Below are positions 24,948 through 36,811 of a stretch of DNA of 64,000 bases, piece after piece. Position numbers and translations under genes: made by a program. Below the pieces are notes generated by a model, which saw only the letters and a program-made list of their open reading frames with translations, searched no databases and had not been told where the DNA came from. Origin of the DNA: Iris pallida (Eukaryota > Streptophyta > Magnoliopsida > Asparagales > Iridaceae); NCBI GenBank assembly GCA_029216955.1, contig JANAVB010023996.1, forward strand, positions 13,853,660 through 13,917,659. Reading direction: 5' to 3'. Within the stretch, counting starts at the first letter, position 1, and each line of letters opens with the position of its first letter.

Positions 24948-26371
24948 CTATGCCATCGGATGCCTGCTCAGCACATCCGCCACCACATTTGCCTTCCCGG
25001 GGTGATACTGTAAATCGATGTCGAAGTCTTTCATCAACTCCAACCATCGTCTTTGCCTCATGTTCAGCTCTTTCTGCGTGAACACATACTTCAAGCTTTT
25101 GTGGTCAGTAAAGATTTCCACACGCTCTCCGTATAAGTAATTTTCCATAACTTGAGTGCAAAGATCACCGCAGCTAACTCTAGGTCATGGGTAGGATAAT
25201 TTCGCTCATGAGTCTGCAATTGCCTAGATGCATAAGCAATCACTTTTCCATGCTGCTGTAGGACACATCCTAGCCCCTTCCCAAAAGCATCGCTGTAAAT
25301 GGTGAAACCTCCAGAACCTGAAGGTAAAGTCACTGGAGCGGTCGTCAGCCTCCTCTTCAGCTCCTCAAACGCTGTCTGGCAGTCCTCTGACCAAATGTAC
25401 TCTGCGTCCTTCTACGTCAGCTTCGTCATGGGTTCAGCTATCCTAACAAAGTCCTGGACAAACTTTCTATAATAGCCTGCTAAACCCAGAAAGCTCCTGA
25501 TCTCTGAAACTGACGTCGGAGCCTTCCATGTCTCAACTGCAGCAATCTTCCCGGGATCCACCGAGATTCCATCTCCAGTAACTATATGGTCGAAAACTCC
25601 ACTCGGTCTAAAAAAACTCGTACTTCGGCAATTTGGCAAACAATCTCTCCTGCCTCAGAATCCCCAAAACTATCCGCAAGTGCTCTGCTTGCTCTTCCGG
25701 CATCTTCGAGTATATCAGGATGTCGTCGATAAATACTATACGAACTTATCCAGATACTGGTGGATTGTCTTATTCATCAAATTCATAAAGACAGCTGGCG
25801 CATTTGTAAGACCAAATGGCAGCACCAGAAACTCGTACTGCCCGTACTTCGTATTAACGCCGTCTTCTGGATGTCTGCTGCCCTAACCTTCACCTGGTGG
25901 TACCCGAATCTCAAGTCTATCCTGGAAAACACCTTCGTCCCGCTCAACTGGTCGAACAAATCATCTATCCTGGGCAGAGGATATTTGTTCTTGATGGTGT
26001 TGGCATTCAACGCCCGGTAGTCGATACACAACCGGACTGTACCATCTTTTTAGGCACAAAGAGCACTAGCGCTCCCCATGGAGAAGCACTGGATCGAATG
26101 AAACCCATTTTCAACAGGTCATCAATCTTCTCTTTTATCTCTACGGCCTCCTTGGGATTCACTAGTAAACTCCACATATCTGTCAGGCGAAGTCCTGGAA
26201 GATCCTCTGGGAATACATCCATAAACTCCCTAATGATAGGGTGTGGCGGTGCTACGTCCCCAACTGTCATACAACAGTTCGGCTCTAGGCTGATCTCCGG
26301 CCCTGTCCTCCTGACACTGAATGGTGCTGTGCCTGGGGGACTGACAAAATACTACCCCCATGACAATCTAT
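24948..26371 (-). pseudogene. pol: E5 reverse transcriptase and RNase H
   Basis: The RT starts near 26250 with IREFMDVFPEDLPGL. It continues with KMGFIRSSASPWGALVLFV (to 26007), then, after a frameshift, [20 protein letters not shown] (26031 leftward). The catalytic segment is [10 protein letters not shown] near 25720, preceded by a one-base loss. The connection domain includes FLGLAGYYRKFVQDF near 25480. RNase H (25333-24948) has [29 protein letters not shown] and [10 protein letters not shown], ending [14 protein letters not shown]. The right edge at 26371 is the N2 insertion point. Frameshifts and an in-frame stop near 25410 show that it is defective. Closest family by motif: chromoviruses of the Tekay/Del group (inference). 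Confidence 0.9.
26367..26371. repeat. Target-site duplication of N2 (left)
   Basis: TCTAT, identical to 36812-36816 at the other side of N2. Confidence 0.93.
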
Positions 26372-29300
26372 TGTAGCACCCAGTTTTCCAAATGAGGGTA
26401 ATTTTGAAATTTCGTGTTTATATTATTTTAATAATAATTTAATTCATGATATGATTTTTGGTGATTTTAAATTATTTTAAAATTATTTAAATCAATGACT
26501 TGTGGTTTTGACGTTTTGCTAGTGAAACCCTAGAGACTGTTACCTAGAGCTTAACCATGTGATTATAATATTTTAATGTCATTTTTGGCCTAAGGATATT
26601 TTTTTTATTTGACCTCTTTGAATTATTTTGATATTATTTTATTATTTATGATGTTTTGGGATTATTTGAGTCGGGTTCGAATTTTATCTCAATCCGACTT
26701 GTAACGGGGACCCGGGGTAACTTAGACTCTAGTTGGACCCGTGTATTAGTTAGCCATGGCCCACATTTTAATTAGTCATGTTAGAAAGATTAGTCATAAT
26801 CCTAATTATTAGGTTAACCATTTAGAGTTTTTTTTATTTGACCTTTTACCCCCAAACCCTAACTAAAATTGTTTTAATCACTTGTAACTAAGGGAGGGGC
26901 AAACTTATATATTCAATGAAGGGGGGATATAACCATTGTGGCCGGCCCTAATAGGACTCCTATCTTATTTCCTTTCTTTGAGAAGTCTTTTCCCCAAGTG
27001 CTCTCAAGCTCTCCCAAGGAAGAAGCCTTTCTCCTTGGATTTCTCTCCTTTAGGTAATATTTCCTTCTCTTTTATTTCTCCATTTTGCATTTAGGAAATT
27101 TTTAACCATAGAAATGACCCCCATTGTTGTGTCCCTATTTTTGTGTCCTTTGTGTCCATTATGTGTCCTTTAGGATTTCTATTGTATTATTGTTGTGTCT
27201 TGTGTCCATGGAGAAAACCCCCAAACTTGGACACACTTTATATTTAAAATATTGATTAAATGAATTAATTCATATTAAATCTCAGATTTGAATATGTAGA
27301 GATGTGTTCTTGAGTACTTTAAATTTCATTCATGTATCTCTTATAGATGTGTTCATGTGACATATATAGATTTGTGTATATATATTGTAATGAGAGTGTA
27401 TCTATATCTATATATGTAATAAATGGTTCATGATGATTATATAATCAAGTTTGTGAGTGTGGTTCCTCATATTATTATTGTCATTATTGTTGTGGATAAT
27501 TAGGATATATATTGTGTATTCTTTTGGCTCAAACTATCTAAATCTGTCATGATTTTTATCCACGTTTTTAATTTCAGCCCTAACTTAGAAATATCATAAC
27601 TTCTAGCTCAAAGCTCGGTTTAATCTCCCATTTTTTTAAAAGAAGCATATTGAAGTTAGATTTCTAAAAACATGTATTAATAGGCCTAATTCGTTCTGTA
27701 ACTTTTTGGAGAATTATTTGAGTGTCAGCTGTACGAAAGACAAACACGTTCTCGGTGTTTTCGCGATTCCGGGAGTTTTCGGAAACGAAAATGCGATCCA
27801 TTTGAAGTTTCGGAAAGCTAACACATGGATCTATAACATACTTTAATCCTAGATTTTAATTCATGCTGAGATGGTACAGTATTGATTATTAGTAGGAGTT
27901 ACTATTCGGCATATGCATTTTGTGCACCCTTGTGTGTAATATAATGTTCTATTTGATTTTAACCCATGTTAATGTATATACATTATGTAATTAAATAGAG
28001 AATACAAGCATGAGTAAATGGTTAAATAAATGATGTATGAGGTGTAAGTATCCTATCTAATGTAAGCATGTAAAAGTATGGCTTGTAATGAATATGTAGG
28101 TTCCATAGCATGTAATGTATGGTGCATATAGTAGTGCAAGAGAATAAATGAATGATGAATGAATGCAAGCATGAATGTAATGTAATAATAGATGTAATGT
28201 ATGCAATATACAAGTTAATGAGATGTAATGTTCTATGTTAACACAAATCCTATATTACCTCATGTACCCCCTTACACTATGTTGACACTATCACACTTGA
28301 CACTTTGTTCACTTACACTTTGACACTCTTTGATATGTATACACTATGTATGCCTATTTAATCCTCACTTGCCCCTTTGCCATGTTCACATACACACACA
28401 TAGCCTCTTAAATAAGTATTTATGAATATAGTTAACTTAGCTATGTATGTATATTATATATATGTTAGCATATTGTATTGTTATATAAGTTTATATAACC
28501 ATTTGAAATGCCATAATTATAGGCCTAATGTTGAATACCAATATATGCATATGTATATATGTGTAGACATATATAGCTTAAAGTAATAGATTACCTAGTA
28601 TATATCCAATGTGAATTCTTGCCTATTTGAGTATTGAATAATTGCATGCTATATAGAGTTGGGTGTATGTTGGCTTGTATAGCCTTGTATTGATGTGTGC
28701 TTGCTAGGATAGTCTTGGTTAGGCCTAGTAAGACTTGCTGGGTTAGGACATGACCTAGTTTGACCTAGTTTGACTAGTGCAGTTGACCAGAGTTGACCAA
28801 GGGTTGACTTTGGCCTAGTTTGACCTAGATTTATGTAGAATGCATTGTAGTGCTTTATATTACCCTTCTGGACATGTTGTGACTTGTGCTGTTCTAATTA
28901 GGAGCCAACACCTCTCCTCGGACAGTATCTTTACCTTGGACATTCAGATATCAGGCGAGTACATTCTCTGATCATTTCATATCTTGTTTAGAATTATATT
29001 TCCTGCTTTAGATTACTTTACATGATGCTGATACGTTGGAAACACGGATTAGTACTATATGGATCTTGTTGTGCGATGTTATCCCTTTAGCGGATACATC
29101 GGGTATTCGTGTTCATGTACTTTATCGTGAGCATCGTGTACTCCTTGTATTCGTGACATTTGTGTACAAATCGTGTGAAATCGTGTATATTCATGTATTC
29201 ATGATCTCGTGTGCGACTATACTTCGTGTGCAATAACATAACTTAGCTTGATCCTTATGTATTGATTGGGGCGGGGGAGTAGAAGTGGTTATGTAATCAA

Positions 29301-29958
29301 TCCAGTAGACTCGTGTACAACCTCTGTTGATTACTCGTGTACAACATCGTGCCGTTTACATAACCATCTTGTGCTCTGAATTACTAATCACTGATAGTTC
29401 TTTATATATTGTAGCTATTTACTTACAGTCTCTCTTTTTCATCATGTTATTTCTTCAGATCCTGTATCTTACTCTCTAGCATGTTTATATTTCCTAACCT
29501 GTTATGATATTGTTGAGATGTACTGTACTCGCTCCTTCCTGACTGGACCCGTTGATAAATTTTACAGATAGCTTGGAGATTGCCTGCTAGCCTAGAGAAG
29601 ACACATTAGAGGTTGTTTAGATAGTATTTCAATTGTCTGGAGTTGTATTTACTTTATGGATTACTGTATCTGAGTTTAGAGATTTGAGATGTATTTCTGG
29701 ATTTGTGTACCTTAGACACTTAGATTTCTCTCTGTTGTACCTCTTTGGATTTCATGTTTTATCTATCCTTATCATGCTCTACCTTAGATGTGATTGAGTC
29801 CGTACCTGCTATGTCACCCCCATTCGGGAAGTATAAACTGTTTAGCCTTATACTGTTAGATGCATGAGACCTAGGACAGCGTTCTATACCGCCGATACTG
29901 TGGCGTAGGCTGGACGTACCCACTTCTCGTGCCTAACTCTAGGGTGCGGGTCGTGACA
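26372..29958 (+). repeat. N2 5' LTR (3.59 kb)
   Basis: It is very similar to 33193-36811, with scattered substitutions and a shorter TA run. It contains a possible TATA (TATATATTC near 26907), a cluster of TTGAC[C/T] words (28760-28825) and CGTGTAC-rich sequence (about 29100-29360). No gene is seen. Confidence 0.93.
28760..28825 (+). promoter_or_regulatory. Cluster of six W-box words in N2 5' LTR
   Basis: TTGACC or TTGACT begins at 28760, 28770, 28783, 28793, 28804 and 28820. TTGAC[C/T] is the core site of plant WRKY factors. The 3' LTR keeps five of the six (35606-35655). Function is inference only. Confidence 0.5.
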
Positions 29959-30084
29959 CGTTTTTAGTGGTGGCCCATGCAGGTCGAGATTCGCATTAGT
30001 GCGATTTTATAGTAGCGCAACGACTTAGTTGTACTACTACGAGCCTGCTAAAGGATATATAAATTAAGATGTTAGGATGAGAGG

Positions 30085-30425
30085 ATACTCAATCACTGTT
30101 AGGATTCCTTGAGAGATTCCTGGGATGACCCTTGAGAATCTCATTTTGAATTCCGATTTAAACTCCTTTTTCTTGTTTTGATTCACCTTTTCCTTGATTT
30201 GAATTTGATTTTGTGGATCATTGTAGAACTTTGAATCCTGGTATTAGTTGATGATTTGATAAAATTTTGTAGTTGTTGATTTAATTTTGTATTTAGATTA
30301 ATATTTTCAAATCCAAGGTACTCAATCACACTTAGGATTCTTTGAGAGATTTCTGGGACGACCCCTGAGAAACTCATTTTGAACTTCAATTGGAATTCTT
30401 TTCCTCTTGTTTGGATTCACCCTCA
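30085..30425 (+). repeat. Direct repeat in N2 leader
   Basis: Copies at 30085-30190 and 30319-30425, offset 234 bases. Both run from TACTCAATCAC through a GAGAGATT-CTGGGA stretch to GGATTCACC or GATTCACC, diverged at perhaps one base in five. Confidence 0.75.
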
Positions 30426-33154
30426 TTCCTTGCTATTGAATTTAAGCTTGATGGGTTCCTCTCGTTTGAACCGATAAGAAGGAATATATCTTCATTATTC
30501 TTTCTCGCCATTATTCTCTTGCATTCTTATTTACCTCTTATCTTAAACTCTGTCTCATTACATTAATTACCCATATCTTGTCATCCCTACCAGATGTACT
30601 TCGAAATCCTTGAATCTTCGTATCTTTTGCATGGGGAAGGCTAAGGAAGTGACGTAAATCATATAGCTCAGAGAAGACGTAACTGGTTATTATATGATGA
30701 TCTAAAAGAAATCAAATGTGGAGTGTTCCATATGGAAACTTGAGATAGAAATGTGGTAAAGGTCTCGAATAGAATAAAGAGATGTATACTGCCAATCTGG
30801 AAACAATCACATTTAGAAAAATTTTAGGGTTATGAGATAGTTTATAGGTGTATTCAAAACTGATAAGGATATTCAAGGTCTACCTAGATTGGAGAACCAC
30901 GAAATTCTGGTTATTGATTCTTGGGAGGTTTTACCCTAAGGCTATGTAGAAGGTTAGTAATGGAAAAGAGAAGTTAATTGTGTTTAATAAGGATATTAAA
31001 CAAGATGTTGCGAGGAAATGACTAGGGATAAAGAGAACACAAAGTTATGGAAGTTTAGAGATTGTTGTGAAATATTTTTAGGAGAATAATATTCAAGGGT
31101 GTATGTCGAAGAAAATACGAAAGTTGATTTTATGATGGAAGATAGTTTTGTAAGGCCTAGAGATTTAAATTAAATAATACGAGGAGAACAATTTGAACAA
31201 GTTCAAGGAATTCGTAAACGGAATTTAGAGAATTTGGGTCAAATTTAAGACAAGGTGAAAGAACTTAGAAATTTAAATAAATGGTTAATGTTGATTCCTA
31301 AATGTGAGGGCTGTACTTCAAGAGTGATGTTTGGAAATTGGGAATTGCCTACGGTAGTCATGGTAAGGGTTTAAGTAAAGGTTAAATTTTCATATGGAGA
31401 CTGGTGAGGTAAAGATATGATTGGCAAGTTATGACCAGATGAACTTAAGAGTATCAAAAGCAGATGACTAACTCGATCTTCATTATTTTTATGCATTAAT
31501 TACCACCTCTTGAACTCCCACTTTCTAATTGAGATCCTTGACGTTCCTTATCGTGACTTTGATATTCGGAATGTAATACTAGCTGTTACCCTCCAACAAA
31601 TCTTATACGCAAGACCTAGACGAGCTCACCTTCGTGTAGGTATATCATGTCCCACTAAAATCTGTCTTCTTGTATTCTATTTTCTTGATATGATTTTCTG
31701 GTCAACTGGCTAAACTATAACCTCTACCATTATACTAAATTTCTTCTTATTTCAATTAGAAATCCAGCCTTGACTCAATTCTTTCGACCCAACATGTGAT
31801 GGTGTTCTGCTTGTTTCCTTAGATGCTTAACCTTGTACCTTATCTGATTACTTGACCCGTTGGTTAAGAAACTTGGACTATGTAATTCCTTTCATCATTA
31901 CCACCCTTATATCTTGTGCTGCTAAATTAGCCTTAGTTTTGCAAGCTTATCTATTTTCGAGCTTGGTCATGACATATTTTATTGGGTGGCCACCCACTAA
32001 CATATTGTCTAATCAGAACCGGTACATGATGGTCTGATCAACCTATTGCACTTTGGTTCGCTTTTTCATATATCAATCTACGAGAATGGAGACATAGTTA
32101 AACTTGACCCTAGAGTCTCATTCGCGACAGCCTTGATAATTCTCCTTAAAATCCTTTCATCGCCTATGAACCTCGTATTTGTACTCAGTCGAATTAAATT
32201 TAATCATGACCTGAATCTCCATCATTGGATGCTCGTGCTCATACTTTGATTTCATTGATTTCCCTTCTTGTCCAAATCTTGTTTTATTCCAAAATTGATC
32301 AACTTAGATCGTGTCAAGACAAAAATCTATTTGTGATTTGTTGTGCCTAAATTTTCAATTTTTGCCATTTTATGGAATAGTAACCTTTTAATAATTTCTT
32401 AGTTGCTTGTTAATGACCAATTTTTATATAGGATGGTAGACAGCCCTACAACCTTGATGATTGTTGTTCCCTTACCTTTCCAATTAGGACACACTAGATT
32501 GTTTGTGTGTTGATACCATAGTACTGTTTTGACCTAGAATGATTAGTGCACCTAGGTGAGACTTCCAACTGCTATGGTATGCCCTGACCTAGTATACTAT
32601 TCCTTCAAATTGCATAATTTAGATAAATTTTCTTAAGACCTTGATTGTTAGAAAATAGGGACGTCACCCCATTAGTATCTGTTGTAGATATATATAGGTT
32701 AGTCCTTGATGTGGGAATGTGTGTCTATAAACATGTAGCTTATGAGATTTATGAGAGATTATAGTATCAGCCTTGATAGGATGTACTAGGCTTTTGGTGA
32801 GTATAAATGTGTTATGAGAGATAGGGGCCTATATGTCTTAGTAATGCATCGTCCTATGGTAATAGAATGTATTAATAAATGGTTAATAGGAAGATAATAG
32901 TTTGAGCATACCTATAGCCTATGATCAGTTCCTTTCCATCCTTAGTTAAGACCACTTTAAAATAGGTCCAGTCCCTTGGATATAGGTTCTAGTCCATATT
33001 TTATTGAAGTTCTATTACCGCCGTACAGCAGAGCAGTGTTGGAGGTATTCCTAGATTGACACTATCTAGATGTTCGTTTATTATTCCAGTGTTAGGAAGT
33101 GTTACCTTAGATATTGTGTAGGTTAGAGGCTCTAGAAGGAGTACTATCGATCTT

Positions 33155-33192
33155 AAATTTCGAGGACGAAATTTTTCTAAGGTGGGTAGAGT
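33155..33192 (+). other. N2 pre-tract palindrome and polypurine tract
   Basis: AAATTTCG-AGGA-CGAAATTT is a perfect 8-bp inverted repeat with a 4-base loop. It is followed by TTTCTAAGGTGGGTAGAGT and the 3' LTR start. This is the best-preserved copy of the motif in the window. Confidence 0.8.
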
Positions 33193-36100
33193 TGTAGCAC
33201 CCAATTTTTCAAATGAGGGTAATTTTGAAATTTCGTTTTTATAATTATTTTAATAATGATATTTAATTCATGATATGATTTTTGGTGATTTTAAATTAAT
33301 TTAAAATTATTTAAATCAATGACTTGTGGTTTTGACGTTTTGCTAGTGAAACCCTAGAGACTGTTTGACCTAGAGCCTAACCATGTGATTATGATATTTT
33401 AATATCATTTTTGGCCTAAGAATATTTTGCATTTGACCTCTTTGAATTATTTTGATATTATTTTATTATTTATGATATTGTTTTGGGATTATTTGAGTCG
33501 GGTTCGAATTTCATCTCAATCCGACTTGTAACGGGGACCGGGGTAACTTAGACTCTAGTTGGACCCATGCATTAGTTAGCCATGGCCCAAATTTTAATTA
33601 GTCATGTTAGAAAGTTTAGTCATAATCCTAATTATTAGGTTAACCATTTAGAGTTTTTTTTTATTTGACCCTTTTACCCCCAAACCCTAACCAAAATTGT
33701 TTTAAACACTTGTAACTAAGGGAGGGGCAAACTTGTAATATTCAATAAAGGGGGGATATAACCATTGTGGCCGGCCCTAATAGGACTCCTACTCATTTCC
33801 TTTCTTTGAGAAGTCTTCTTCTCTAAGTGCTCTCAAGCTCTCCCAAGGAAGAAGCCTTTCTCCTTGGATTTTCTCTCCTTTAGGTAATATTTCCTTCTCT
33901 TTTATTTCTCCATTTTGCATTTAGGAAAGTTTTAGCCATAGGAATGACCCCCATTGTTGTGTCCCTATTTTTGTGTCCTCTTGTGTCCATTATGTGTCCT
34001 TTAGGGATTTCTATTGTATTATTGTTGTGCCTTGTGTCCATGGAGAAAACCCCCAAACTTGGACACACTTTATATTTAAAATATTGATTAAATAAATTAA
34101 TTCATATTAAATCTTAGATTTGAATATGTAGAGATGTGTTCTTGAGTACTTTACATTTCATTCATGTATCTCTTATAGATGTGTTCATGTTACATATATA
34201 GATTTGTGTATATATATATATATATATATTGTAATGAGAGTGTATCTATATCTATATATGTAATAAATGGTTCATGATGATTATATAATCAAGTTTGTGA
34301 GTGTGGTTCCTTATATTATTATTGTCATTATTGTTGTGGATAATTAGGATATATATTGTGTATTCTTTTGGCTCAAACTATCTAAATCAGTCATGATTTT
34401 TATCCACGTTTTTAATTTCAGCCCTAACTTAGAAATGTCATAACTTCTAGCTCAAAGCTCGGTTTAATCTCCCATTTTTTTAAAAGAAGCATATTGAAGT
34501 TAGATTTCCAAAAACATGTATTAATAGGCCTAATTTGTTCTGTAACTTTCTGGAGAATTATTTGAGTGTCAGCTGTACGAAAGACAAACACGTTCTCGGT
34601 GTTTTCGCGATTCCGGGAGTTTTCGGAAACGAAAATACGATCCGTTTGAAGTTTCGGAAAGCTAACATATGGATCTATAACATACTTTAATCCTATATTT
34701 TAATTCATGCTGGGATGGTACAGTATTGATTATTAGTAGGAGTTACTTTTCGGCATATGCATTTTGTGCACCCTTGTGTGTAATATAATGTTCTATTTGA
34801 TTTTAACCTATGTTAATGTATATACATTATGTAATTAAATAGAGAATACAAGCATGAGTAAATGGTTAAATAAATAATGTATGAGGTGTAAGTATCCTAT
34901 CTAATGTAAGCATGTAAAAGTATGGCTTGTAATGAATATGTAGGTTCCATAGTATGTAATGTATGGTGCATATAGTAGTGCAAGAGAATAAATGAATGAT
35001 GAATGAATGCAAGCATGAATGTAATATAATAATAGATGTAATGTATGCAATATACAAGTTAATGAGATGTAATGTTCTATGTTAACACAAATCCTATATT
35101 ACCTCATGTACCCCCTTACACTATGTTGACACTATCACACTTGACACTTTGTTCACTTACACTTTGACACTCTTTGATATGTATACACTATGTATGCCCA
35201 TTTAATCCTCACTTGCCCCTTTGCCATGTTCACATACACACACATAGCCTCTTAAATAAGTATTTATGAATATAGTTAACTTAGCTATGTATGTATATTA
35301 TATATATGTTAGCATATTGTATTGTAATATATAAGTTTATATAACCATTTGAAATGCCATAATTATAGGCCTAATGTTGAATACCAATATATGCATGTGT
35401 ATATATGTGTAGACATATATAGCTTAAAGTAATAGATTACCTAGTCTATATCCAATGTGAATTCTTGCCTATTTGAGTATTGAATAATTGCATGCTATAT
35501 AGAGTTGGGTGTATGTTGGCTTGTATAGCCTTGTATTGATGTGTGCTTGCTAGGATAGTCTTGGTTAGGCCTAGTAAGACTTGCTGGGTTAGGACATGAC
35601 CTAGTTTGACCTAGTTTGACTAGTGCAGTTGACCAGAGTTGACCAAGGGTTGACTTTGGCCTAGTTTAACCTAGATTCATGTAGAATGCATTGTAGTGCT
35701 TTATATTACCTTCTGGACATGTTGTGACTTGTGCTGTTCTAATTAGGAGCCAGACACCTCTCTTCGGACAGTATCTTTACCTTGGACATTCAGATATCAG
35801 GCGAGTACATTCTCTGATCATTTCATATCTTGTTTAGGATTATATTTCCTACTTTAGATTACTTTACATGATGCTGACACGTTAGAAACACGGATTAGTA
35901 CTATATGGATCTTGTTGTGCGATGTTATCCCCTTAGCGGATACATCGGGTATTCGTGTTCGTGTACTTTATCGTGAGCATCGTGTACTTCTTGTATTCGT
36001 GACATTCGTGTACAAATTGTGTAAAATCATGTATATTCATGTATTCACATGATCTCGTGTACGACTATACTTCGTGTGCAATAACATAACTTAGCTTGAT

Positions 36101-36811
36101 CCTTGTGTATTGATTGGGGCGGGAGAGTAGAAGTGGTTATGTAATCAATCCAGTAGATTACTCGTGTACAACCTCTGTAGATTACTCGTGTATAATATCG
36201 TGCCGTTTACATAACCATCTTGTGCTCTGAATCACTAGTCACTGATAGTTCTCTATATATTGTAGCTATTTACTTACAGTCTCTCTTTTTCATCATGTTA
36301 TTTCTTCAGATCCTGTATCTTACTCTCTAGCATGTTTATATTTCCTAACCTGTTATGATATTGTTGAGATGTACTGTACTCGCTCCTGTCCTGACTGGAC
36401 CTGTTGATAAATTTTACAGATAGCTTGGAGATTGCCTGCTAGCCTAGAGGAGACACATTAGAGGTTGTTTAGATAGTTATTTCAATTGTCTGGAGTTGTA
36501 TTTACTTTATGGATTACTGTATCTGAGTTTGGAGATTTGAGATGTATTTCTGGATTTGTGTATCTTAGACACTTAGATTTCTCTCTGTTGTACCTCTTTT
36601 GGATTTTATGTTTTATCTATCCTTGTCATGCTCTACCTTAGATGTGATTAAGTCTGTACCTGCTATGTCACCCCCATTCGGAGAGTACAAACTGTTTAGC
36701 CTTATACTGTTAGATGCATGAGACCTAGGACAGCGTTCTACTGTCGATACTGCGGCGTAGGCTGGACGTACCCACTTCTCGTGCCCTAACTCTAGGGTGC
36801 GGGTCGTGACA
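33193..36811 (+). repeat. N2 3' LTR (3.62 kb)
   Basis: Starts TGTAGCACCC and ends GGGTCGTGACA. It is slightly longer than the 5' LTR because of a TA expansion near 34211-34230 and small indels. It is followed by the duplication TCTAT at 36812-36816. Confidence 0.93.

Larger units (their letters stand above)
29959..33192 (+). mobile_element. N2 non-coding interior
   Basis: The primer-like block TGGTGGCCCATGCAGGTC is at 29968-29985 and the leader motif GTACTACTACGAGCCTG at 30031-30047. A direct repeat of about 105 bases occurs at 30085-30190 and 30319-30425. The last 1.4 kb (from about 31773) is homologous to the E2 interior. The end has AAATTTCGAGGACGAAATTT (33155-33174) and the purine tract TAAGGTGGGTAGAGT against the LTR. 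No protein-coding region is recognised anywhere in it. Confidence 0.88.
26372..36811 (+). mobile_element. N2, complete non-autonomous LTR retrotransposon (LARD-like)
   Basis: N2 is 10,440 bases: 5' LTR 26372-29958, interior 29959-33192, 3' LTR 33193-36811, flanked by the perfect duplication TCTAT. The LTRs run TGTAGCACCC...GGGTCGTGACA. The 3.23-kb interior has a primer-like block, a leader motif, a pre-tract palindrome and a polypurine tract. It has no gag, protease, RT or integrase similarity and no reading frame above about 70 codons. LTRs and interior of about 3-4 kb without coding match the class called large retrotransposon derivatives. It lies inside E5 between the protease and RT coding regions, so it is younger than E5. 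Confidence 0.93.

Noticed and set aside
36613..36811. Extension of the E5 gag-protease frame past 36812
   Set aside because: This part is N2 LTR sequence read by chance. The host coding region ends at the target duplication.
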